A stretch of DNA of 15,838 nucleotides from Smittium mucronatum (Eukaryota > Kickxellomycota > Harpellomycetes > Harpellales > Legeriomycetaceae). The notes beneath the pieces are model-generated. The model did not search any database. It was not told the DNA's origin and saw nothing but the letters and a program-made list of their open reading frames with translations. The stretch spans positions 1-15,838 of the forward strand of contig LSSL01000195.1 of assembly GCA_001953115.1 (NCBI GenBank), read 5' to 3'. The stretch's first letter is position 1. Each line of letters begins with the position of its first letter. Shown piece after piece: positions 1 through 6,886 of the stretch. A program made the translations under genes and the position numbers.

Positions 1-83
1 GGGGGCTTTACAAAATTTCCAGGATAAAGTGAAAAGCTAGGTACTTTTTTATATTCGGTACAAATCCCGAATAAAGGAGGAGA

Positions 84-123
84 GGGGGGGGGGGTATAAA
101 ATTGCCTTTGGTTTATAAAGGGG
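84..123 (+). promoter_or_regulatory. G11 run followed by a TATA-like box
   Basis: Eleven consecutive G (84-94) are followed at once by TATAAA (95-100), and then by CCTTTGG-TTTATAAA-GGGG (105-123). The second half is nearly the same as 6527-6546 further along the window, which also lies next to a mononucleotide C run. A core-promoter role is an inference from the TATA match and the recurrence. No gene starts close downstream. Confidence 0.3.
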
Positions 124-744
124 TGTGATTAAAGGTTACTTTTATAAAATCGCTTATTCCAAACTCCAATAAAAGGTTATTATGTGGCCAATAATCAAGA
201 AAAGAATTATGATTACTTTGATATGGATTTCCGCTTGTTAAAAGGAAATAGTACCAATAACCCTAACATAAACTACTGATTGCGAGTTTATTTAACAAGG
301 AGGCGTCACTCTACTCTAATTTGCTTAAATATTTAAAAGAGATCTAGACTTTTAATTTTAAAAATTGTGGTTTGCATTTTTTTTTTTTTCGCGGTACATG
401 CTACCTAAATCCACATTTTGGGTGGTGGTGGTGCGACTAGCCATTACATTGCCCGCGTACCCACCCGTTTATCTCCACAGAAGGAAGCAAAGAACGTCAT
501 CCCAAAAAGAACTACTATCATTGTTATAAAGTGTAATCGGCAATTAACGGTTTAGCCACCAGACGCAATCTACAGACCTACCAGTCCACAAACCAACTTG
601 GGTCTGATCCCAGCTACATTCCTAACCAAATTTTATTTTATGGGCACTGTTAATTATACGTGTACTATTTGTCTTTACTAGAAAGAGATTGCTGGATCTT
701 TGTTTTTGTTCATTGATATAATGGATCTAAAAAGCGTGCAAGTT

Positions 745-756
745 GGGGGGGGGGGG
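745..756. repeat. G12 homopolymer run
   Basis: Twelve consecutive G in an otherwise AT-rich intergenic stretch. It is one of six G or C runs of 8 or more in the window. A TATAAAAA match lies about 90 bp to its right (near 845). Function unknown; runs of this kind can exclude nucleosomes or form quadruplex-like structures. Confidence 0.9.
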
Positions 757-1249
757 CAAGAGACGTGCTTATAATCAACGCGCTCCCCATATTACCACCC
801 AAAGATTTCACAATTTCCAATTTGTATCCAACCGGAAATTGCAATGTATAAAAAACAGATGTGGCGGTGGACCGATTCAGTTGCTTTATTCGGACTAGCC
901 AAAAACCAAAGCCTAAAATCAAAGAAACTCCATCTTTTTTTTCTTTACAGTCAAACGACTAAAAAGAAACTCTGCCACCCGCCCAGTGGGATTCGCTAAT
1001 TACTGGTCGATTTATAACTCCAGTCTCTTTCGGGAGAGTAGCTAATAACCAACCAATCACTGTATTATTTAGATCCCGTGGATTAGAACCCTTCTTTCTA
1101 TTTGCGAGTCTATTGGCTAAACCCCGCTTAAATCACGTGTGTGTTTCGTTTTTTTTTACAGTTTAGATACAAAGAGGCGATTTACAAAGTGCCCGCTAAT
1201 ATCCAGAATTGAGTCTATTGATCCCCGTTTTTCTGGTTATTGTCTAGCT

Positions 1250-1291
1250 GGGGGGGGGGGGGTCACTATTGAAGAATCCCTTTATAAAAGG
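1250..1291 (+). promoter_or_regulatory. G13 run plus TATA-like box upstream of the 119-aa ORF candidate
   Basis: Thirteen G (1250-1262) are followed 15 bp later by CCC-TTTATAAAAGG (1278-1291), a strong match to a TATA box. The next plus-strand open frame begins with ATG at 1447, about 155 bp downstream. The same pairing of G/C run and TTTATAAA box occurs at 84-123 and 6475-6546. A promoter role is an inference. Confidence 0.35.
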
Positions 1292-1312
1292 AGAATGCAA
1301 GAATAAAGTCTG

Positions 1313-1338
1313 TTTCTCTATAGATTTTTCTCTATAGA
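1313..1338. repeat. Tandem 12-bp element TTTCTCTATAGA x2
   Basis: TTTCTCTATAGA occurs at 1313-1324 and again at 1327-1338, a 14-bp period. Each copy ends in TCTATAGA, itself an 8-bp palindrome. The pair lies between the TATA-like box at 1281 and the ATG at 1447, where it would sit in a promoter or 5' leader. Such paired palindromes can be transcription-factor sites; no factor is recognised. Confidence 0.6.
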
Positions 1339-1446
1339 CATTTTATTTATTGATACAATAACAAACAAACATTCCTTTTCTTGGAAAAATTCCATTTCTG
1401 GTTGTCACTTTTTTTTAAAAAAAAAAAAGCTGCTCTGTTTAGAATC

Positions 1447-1806
1447 ATGGCGATTGCGAGTAAAGGCGGAGACTGTGCCCGCAGGAATGCTTATAAAGCT
1501 CCTGAATTTCCTATCCTTCCTAAACCGTACACACCCACACCTGACACTGGCATGGACGCAGTAACTGAATGCAATCCCTCCCAAATCGTCGGGCCCGACG
1601 GAAGAATCTACATCCAGAAAATCCCAAACCATTACCTCCTCTACATTCCAATCAGGTACTGCAAGGAAATGGTTATTTCTAGACTTGCTAACCCCCCGTT
1701 TTCTGTTTCTAAAAGGAAACGATCCAGTCAGCATTCTCCCCAAAAACGCCCCAAACTCCCCGCCTGCTTCTCGCCATATCCACACCAAAACGTCCAAGAC
1801 CAGTAA
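1447..1806 (+). CDS. Weak candidate small ORF, 119 aa, unknown
   Basis: The ATG at 1447 opens 119 codons to TAA at 1804-1806. I do not recognise the protein. It is Pro-rich near the N-terminus and has a basic stretch near residues 85-100 (KRKRSSQ...KRPK) that could be a nuclear localisation signal. In favour: a TATA-like box about 160 bp upstream, and a position that converges on the TOM20-SET gene with 231 bp between stops. Against: the opposite strand is also open across the same interval (1405-1839), the local G+C is raised, which lengthens chance ORFs, and there is no recognisable domain. The frame is open further upstream but without an ATG; reading it from 1381 would need a TTG start. 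It may be a chance ORF. Confidence 0.25.
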   Translation: MAIASKGGDCARRNAYKAPEFPILPKPYTPTPDTGMDAVTECNPSQIVGPDGRIYIQKIPNHYLLYIPIRYCKEMVISRLANPPFSVSKRKRSSQHSPQKRPKLPACFSPYPHQNVQDQ

Positions 1807-1994
1807 CAAATAGCCGTGTCCCAGAAGTATCCATCGCATTCAAAGATCACTAATACCCATCATGACTACACTGCACTCATCATCCCATTAAGCAATCCAT
1901 AGCATGAAAACAAAAACCACTCAACTGCATTCCATCACAATTTCAGTCAATAGCATATTCTCATTAAAAAAATAATCATATTCTTCACTTTTTT

Positions 1995-2000
1995 TTTATT
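1995..2000 (-). terminator. AATAAA polyadenylation signal of the TOM20-SET gene
   Basis: AATAAA on the minus strand, 38 nt beyond the stop codon at 2038-2040 and followed by an A-rich tract. Position and sequence fit a fungal 3'-end signal for the minus-strand gene. Confidence 0.55.
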
Positions 2001-2037
2001 TGTAGTTTTAATTAATAAAATAAAATCATTTCGATTC

Positions 2038-4472
2038 TCAATAGTCTGCCAACAAAGCGTCTCCTTCATTAATGTCTGAAATTGCAAACAAAGTCATTTT
2101 GTCGGTTCCGTCAACGAATCTAATTTCCACATTGGGTTCCGATGATTTTTGGATGTAGCTAGACACCATAAACAATCCGGTTCCAACACTACCAGTCTGG
2201 TTTTTGGCTAATCTGAACTTATCGTTGCCATATGGAGGTGATGCTGCCTCTTTATCCTCTGACGGTCCAATGAAATAGTTGTTGAAAACAAACTTTCTCT
2301 TCAACATCATGTACCGATCTTCGTTCACAAAGCTTGCCAATCCCTCGATATTGACTCCTAAAATCTTATCAATAAGCCCGGCGGCTACTTTGTCTGTTTC
2401 GGTTGCCTCTGCTTCATCTGCTCCCAATCGCTCCAAGTGCTCCCAAACGGTAAAGTCTGATGCTCCTTCATCTTCAGCCAAGTATGATACTTTTGAAAAT
2501 GGGGTTGGAATTCCCAGCTGGATTGCCATTTCTTTCCTCTTTTCTATTTCAACAATCGATCCAAACAATCTGGTTATTAATATTGGCAAAACTGATTTTG
2601 TCTCTTTAACTAATTCCATTAATTTATCTGATTCTACTTTGGATTTTGGATCTTTAAAGTACTTTTGATCTGTTGCCTCTGAATCCAACTTGCAAGACTC
2701 GCTGCAGAATGATGGCGACAAAACATCAATGGTTTCTGCAGCTACTTCTGATGCTACCTCTGCTACTACTGCAGCTGCTACCTCAGCAGCTACTTCCTCT
2801 ACAATTTCTTTTTCAACAGCCTGTTCAAATTCGCTGACTGCTTCTGATGCTTCTACTACTGCTTCCAAGATTTCAGCCGCTTCCTCAGCTGCCACTAGTT
2901 CAGCAACCTGTTCAAGTTCGTTAGTGGCTTCTGATGCCTTTACTACCGCTTCCAAGATTTCGGCTACCTCCTCAGCTGCTACTAGTTCAGCAGCCTGTTC
3001 AATCTCGTTGGCTACTTCCGAAGCCTCTACAACAGCCTCCAAGACTTCGGCTGCTTCTTCAGCTGCCAAAAGCTCAGCTACTTTTTCTTGAGAATCTTCC
3101 TCAGACTCAGCCCGAGAATTATACTCGAAATCTTCAAGTTTAGCTGATTCATCCAACTTCTCAACAATAACCTCGGAGTTGGACAAAACATCCTCGCCAT
3201 TAAGGGGTTCTTGGACAACGGTTTCTATAACCTCTTCTGTTTTACCATTTGCCTCACTGCTTTCGATGATTTCAGTAGAAATCAAGGATATGTCGTCAGA
3301 TTGCTCTTGGTTAGTTTCAGAACTTGAAGATTTGTTGACTTCTGACTCAGCAGAGTTATTAGACTCATTTTCAAGAGATGATTCATCGGGAATGGTGGGG
3401 ATATTTGAAATACTTTCTGAGGCCGATAACTTGACAGTTTCTTCAGCAGCAGCTGGGACTGTTCGCAAGCAGTGACCACAGTGTTTTTTGTCGACACAGT
3501 CTAATAACAAACAAGAAACAACTGGAGTCTCAGTATAGATGATATCACCCTTTTTGAAGCTCTTTGTGGCGAATAACCCTCTTTTTGGCTCTGGTTCTTC
3601 GGCATCTAGCTCGTCAGTCTTGGCATCAGCGGGAGAGGTCTTGGCTTTAGGAGCAGGCTTAATTTCATCTCCATTGGCATCCTTGATGGGAAGGGCTTTG
3701 ACATTCATTGATTTTGGTGGGAAAGAGTTGAAATATCTCTTCTTTTTGAGATTTACCTAAAACACCAACGAGAAAAAAAATAGATTAATTAAAGGGCATA
3801 CATTTAAATTGTTGAAAAGGAGTATTTTAAATATATGTACCTCCTGAGTCATCATGGACATGACTATGGCAAAGATAGTTTCAGGGACAGTTTTTTGGTA
3901 AATCATGATCAATTCAATAGGATTTGGATAGATCTTCAAAGCTTGGTAAAAGTTTTTGGCAGCATTATCATACTCGGAAGGACCTAAATGCGAAAAAAAC
4001 ATAAATAAAAAAAATTTTAGAATAGGATTAAGCAGATTGATTGTTGGAGAAAAAAAGGACGAAAGAGAAATAAAGTACCTTTCATGGATAGGGCTTCACC
4101 GGCAGACACTTTGCTCATAAAGAAAGCTTCCTTCTCGGCGGGATCAGTTGGCAATTTCTCATTTTGGAGAGATTCAACGAGTTGAAGGGCACGCTCGCCG
4201 ATAGTGATGGAGGTTTTGGCGGAGGCCTCTTGTGCGAGTTTTTTGGCCTTTCTATAATCCTTCTCTAAAAAAGAACAAAAAAAAGAGAGAAAGTTAGGAT
4301 CAAAAGAGCGAATATACGAGCAAATATATAATTTCAATCTGGCAAAACATTTACTCAATTTCTTGCGGAAGTTTGGATCGTTTCTACGCTTATAATCAAA
4401 ATAAGCCAAGTAACCGACACCGACGGCCAACAGACCGGCGGCAGCGAGCATAGTGACAGTGCTTTTCTTCAT
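2038..4472 (-). CDS. TOM20: TOM20-type mitochondrial import receptor fused to a SET-like domain, 721 aa, four exons
   Basis: Exons, 5' to 3': 4472-4355, 4264-4079, 3983-3841, 3756-2038. All three introns have GT...AG ends and splicing keeps the frame; intron 1 carries CTAAC before a T-rich tract. TOM20 is the outer-membrane receptor that binds mitochondrial presequences. Residues 1-165 match it: a transmembrane segment at about 7-25, the Tyr-Phe-Asp-Tyr/Lys-Arg-Arg/Asn-Asp-Pro-Asn-Phe stretch (about 24-35), a TPR-like region (about 80-149) with NFYQAL and YPNP, and FPPKSMNV (162-169). The frame then runs without a break into a SET-like part: RGLFATKSFKKGD (208-220), Cys pairs at 242/245 and 500/504, VGTGLF (673-678), SSEPNVEIRF (687-696) and a C-terminal LLADY. 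Yeast and human TOM20 end after the TPR part, so this protein is several times longer. The core NHSC motif reads QKSS, so methyltransferase activity is doubtful. I recall TOM20-SET architectures in some fungi but cannot check this here. Confidence 0.92.
2140..2151 (-). other. Position of the SET NHSC motif, here QKSS
   Basis: In active SET methyltransferases an Asn-His-Ser-Cys-x-Pro-Asn motif helps bind S-adenosylmethionine. The matching residues here are Gln685, Lys686, Ser687 and Ser688, followed by the conserved Glu-Pro-Asn-Val. Asn, His and Cys are all replaced while the flanking residues are kept, which points to a pseudo-enzyme rather than to misalignment. Confidence 0.7.
2719..3456 (-). 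other. Acidic low-complexity insertion inside the SET-like part
   Basis: Residues about 250-495 of the fusion protein. The first half (to about 375) is Ser/Glu/Asn-rich and likely disordered. The second half is Ala/Glu/Val-rich and likely helical or coiled-coil. The insertion lies between the two Cys pairs (242/245 and 500/504) that would form a zinc knuckle in SMYD/SET5-like proteins. The frame stays open throughout, so it is coding and not an intron. Confidence 0.8.
2818..3078 (-). repeat. Three tandem 87-bp units encoding 29-aa Ala/Glu repeats
   Basis: Units at 2992-3078, 2905-2991 and 2818-2904, in coding order, for residues 376-462. Each encodes a version of AELVAAEEAAEILEAVVEAS followed by E-[AV]-x-[NS]-E-[LIF]-E-Q-x. 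The three copies are in register with no insertions and differ at only a few positions, so the duplications are probably fairly recent. The alternation of Ala/Val/Leu with Glu suggests a long amphipathic helix. Confidence 0.9.
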
Positions 4473-5069
4473 TTGGGGCGGCGGCTCTTTGATAAAGTAT
4501 AGACACTGGCAAAACTAGAGAAAAATTAAAACAGGAGAGATCTTTGCACTGTTAAACTGCAATCAGTGAATAATGAATCAGACTTTGATAAATTTTTTGG
4601 TATTGGAGCGAAATTTGCAGTCTTTATCTTTAGCAGCAAATCAAATCAAAGCCAGATTTACGGTGTCTTTGCCGCCCAAACTGCTGAGCATGCGCATACA
4701 CTCTAACACGCACCTTTCTCCTCCAACGCCCCATTTTTCTGGCTACCCAGCTTTTCCTGACAAAACAGCATTAAGCCTGCGCAGAACCCATCCGCCAATC
4801 CAACCCACCCACCCGCCTTTCCTTGTTGTATTGAAGCCAACGGCACTAGCCTCCAATGAGTGCACAGACATGCCTGATCAGTATAGACAGGTGCTTTTTT
4901 ACTGGCCAGCTCCCCATACCACTGGAATTCCGAATCACCCGACACTAAAATTTTGCTAGATCTGAGCGCTAATTCCATGGGAAAGTATTGTTAAAAAAAT
5001 TTTCCATCGCTCGATTCCGGGCATTGCGAACTCGCCAATTTTCTATTCGAGACTCGATTTTGAGTTTTT

Positions 5070-5160
5070 CTAGACATTTAGATCTTTTTTTTTATGTATC
5101 ACGGAATTGTATTGCAAGATAACGTCATTAAAAACTAGATATTTAGATCTCTTTTTTCTA
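5070..5160. repeat. Imperfect direct repeat with core CTAGAYATTTAGATCT
   Basis: CTAGAYATTTAGATCT followed by a T-rich tail occurs at 5070-5095 and 5135-5160, 65 bp apart, with only about three differences over 26 positions. Shorter matches to ATTTAGATCY occur near 1067 and 6629. No target-site duplication or element ends are visible, so this may be a dispersed regulatory word or a small duplication. Confidence 0.6.
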
Positions 5161-5618
5161 CACCAAAACCCCCACACTTCAATTCGCTAGAAATCTTCCG
5201 ATCCCACATCTATTTCTAATCGCCCAATAAAACAGCACCTAGATTACTGCTTTTGCGGTCATTTTGGCTCATCTAATGCCAATACATGACCCGAATTAGT
5301 CTATTTTTTTAATAGCGTTTTTGTTTATTTGATCTTTTGTTGGTTTATTAAATTCAAGGTCGAAAAAAGAGTTATACAAATAAAAACTGGATATGTTTGA
5401 TCTCTGGATCACTATTCGCTAACTATTTCACCAGCCACGATAATGAAATCGAAGGGGGGCTAATGATAGGGAAATACGGTTGGTTGAGTGCGATAATGGC
5501 CAGATCCACCCAATTATCTGCACTTTGGCACGGAAATATTTTTGTTTCCTCAACATTCATCAGCACTTATTAATCATTCGATTTGGTGCTCAAAAGCTTC
5601 CAGCAAAGATTATTAGAC

Positions 5619-5646
5619 AGAGCCGCACTTAGGCATTTGTGGCTCT
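5619..5646. other. 9-bp stem hairpin
   Basis: AGAGCCGCA (5619-5627) can pair with TGTGGCTCT (5638-5646), with one G-T wobble, around a 10-nt loop. TTATT and AATAA on the two flanks could extend the stem past a small bulge. Nothing else identifies it, and no transcript is known to cover it. Confidence 0.45.
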
Positions 5647-6474
5647 AATAAACAAGAGTGTAGAAAATGTTCACATAGTTGGATAATGTGTTTGTCCAAA
5701 TATAGCCATCATACATGTTTATTTTCCTTTGAAAAAAATGGAATTCTGGAGAATTGGCTTTGTATGGCGTTATTTCTGATTATATTTTCTAGATCTTTAT
5801 AGTCTACCGGTGGTTGATGGAACTAAAAATCGATCTCTTATACAAAAAAGCATTGGGAAAAGGGAATGTAAGCCTTATTTACGGGCAAAGAGTGCCTGCA
5901 CCTTGAATTTATTGATAATGCCCAAGCATCAATTCCTTCATAAACTACCTACTTTTTTTTCCGCAGGTTGTTTGAATTAAATTAGAGCAAAATGTAACCT
6001 AAATTTTATAACGTCTGTAGTTAGTTTATCCTGCCTTTTAATTTATACATCGGGGTAAGGAGTAGCAAAGATCTGATTCCTCAACCAGATTTAATCTCCA
6101 GAAAAGGTTGGTTATGGTTGTGGGTTTATTGGTGCATTAAGGTGGGTCGGCGATAAAGCCCAAGTACTTTTACCAATTTTCTATCAATCCATATTTCACT
6201 ATTCTTTCTAGAACTGCGAATTTGAGTGGAGAGTTTCTTCCAGTTAATATTATAATTAAATCCAAATCCAACTAAAAGTACATTAAATACCTTCATGAAC
6301 CTTTCAAATTGGTATCCCAATTATTCTATTGATAGCAGCAAAAGTTGGAATTTATTATTCTACCAAATATGTAAAATATACAAGTTTCTTTCTTGCTTTT
6401 GCTTGTAAAAGTATAAAATGTTTAGCACTAATCCCAAAATACGGCCTTTCTTCATCCCTTCTGGATACTAACTT

Positions 6475-6546
6475 CCCCCCCCCCCCCCCCACATTATCTT
6501 ACTTGCCCATTATTCAACTCCTCTTTCCTTTGGATTTATAAAAGGG
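6475..6546 (+). promoter_or_regulatory. C16 run and TATA-like box upstream of the 937-aa gene
   Basis: Sixteen C (6475-6490) are followed 36 bp later by CCTTTGG-A-TTTATAAAAGGG (6527-6546), almost the same as 105-123. It lies about 330 bp before the ATG at 6879. It could be the core promoter of that gene with a long leader, or a repeated intergenic motif. Role inferred. Confidence 0.35.
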
Positions 6547-6813
6547 AAAGAAAAATTGCCACAAATATCCAAATGGCTCATATTTCCTTTTTCATGTTTG
6601 CTAACTCGAGCCTATAAATCTTTACAATTTAGATCCCTATGTTTATTGTTGGAAGGGGTTATGCATTTCTACCATTTCAGATAAACAAACAAAAGAAAGA
6701 TAAGGCGTTTTATAGGAAAAATAATAAAAAAGTATATATTGGTCAATCGAAACATGCAAATAAATTCCGTTCTATTGTCAATATTACTTTAGAGTTTAAT
6801 TGTTTTTTTTTAA

Positions 6814-6844
6814 TCTAGCTTTTATAATCAAAAAAAAAGCTAGA
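6814..6844. other. 10-bp perfect inverted repeat in the likely 5' leader of the 937-aa gene
   Basis: TCTAGCTTTT (6814-6823) and AAAAGCTAGA (6835-6844) are perfect reverse complements around an 11-nt spacer. The second arm ends 34 nt before the ATG at 6879 and 3 nt before the upstream ATG at 6848. If transcribed it would form a hairpin in the leader; as DNA it could be a paired half-site. Function unknown. Confidence 0.6.
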
Positions 6845-6847
6845 GGT

Positions 6848-6886
6848 ATGGCAAGAAAAAGCCTGATATTAGTACACCATGTTTAA
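6848..6886 (+). other. Upstream ORF of 12 codons overlapping the main start
   Basis: The ATG at 6848 opens MARKSLILVHHV and stops at TAA 6884-6886. It overlaps the first codons of the 937-aa frame (ATG at 6879) in another frame. Ribosomes using it would pass the main start, so it would normally lower expression. The main ATG has the better context (ACC before it), which favours leaky scanning. This matters only if transcription starts upstream of 6848. Confidence 0.4.

Larger units (their letters stand above)
1..1446. other. Intergenic region with G runs and TATA-like boxes, no convincing gene
   Basis: I see no coding region here that I can support. The longest open frame is a 70-codon one on the minus strand (710-922) with no recognisable motif. 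The region has a moderate G+C content, far above that of the right-hand end of the window. It holds three uninterrupted G runs (84-94, 745-756, 1250-1262), TATA-like boxes (95-100, 112-119, 1281-1288), an E-box-like CACGTG near 1134, and two copies of a 12-bp element at 1313-1338. These could be promoter elements for a plus-strand transcript, but no transcript start can be read from the sequence alone. Confidence 0.6.
4473..6878. other. Intergenic region between the divergent TOM20-SET and 937-aa genes
   Basis: No gene is supported in these 2.4 kb. Open frames at 4573-4959 (+), 4703-4978 (-), 6126-6320 (-) and 6329-6541 (+) have no recognisable motif or promoter logic and look like chance. 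The part next to TOM20 (about 4640-4960) is richer in G+C and has CCAAT sequences near 4795 and 4852; CCAAT boxes bind the HAP complex that controls many fungal mitochondrial genes, so these may be part of its promoter. Further right are a 26-bp imperfect direct repeat (5070-5160), a hairpin (5619-5646), a C16 run with a TATA-like box (6475-6546) and a hairpin close to the next start codon (6814-6844). Confidence 0.6.

Noticed and set aside
2690..3091. Plus-strand Ser/Ala/Thr-rich ORF of 133 codons, with neighbours at 2279-2668, 2934-3143 and 3179-3475
   Set aside because: Antisense shadow of the Ala/Glu repeats and Ser/Glu region of the TOM20-SET exon. Its composition is the direct complement of that sequence.
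2038..3708. Separate SET-domain gene starting at the Met codon at 3708
   Set aside because: That Met lies inside the FPPKSMNV stretch at the end of the TOM20 part, and the frame is open upstream to a good acceptor at 3757 with matching phase. One spliced gene explains all of it.
4688..4697. GCATGCGCAT, resembling an animal NRF-1 site, upstream of a mitochondrial gene
   Set aside because: NRF-1 is an animal factor and the match is partial. No reason to expect it in a fungus.
4573..4978. ORFs on both strands (128 and 91 codons) upstream of TOM20
   Set aside because: No motif or domain, mutually antisense, and located in a G+C-richer promoter-like stretch where chance ORFs are longer.
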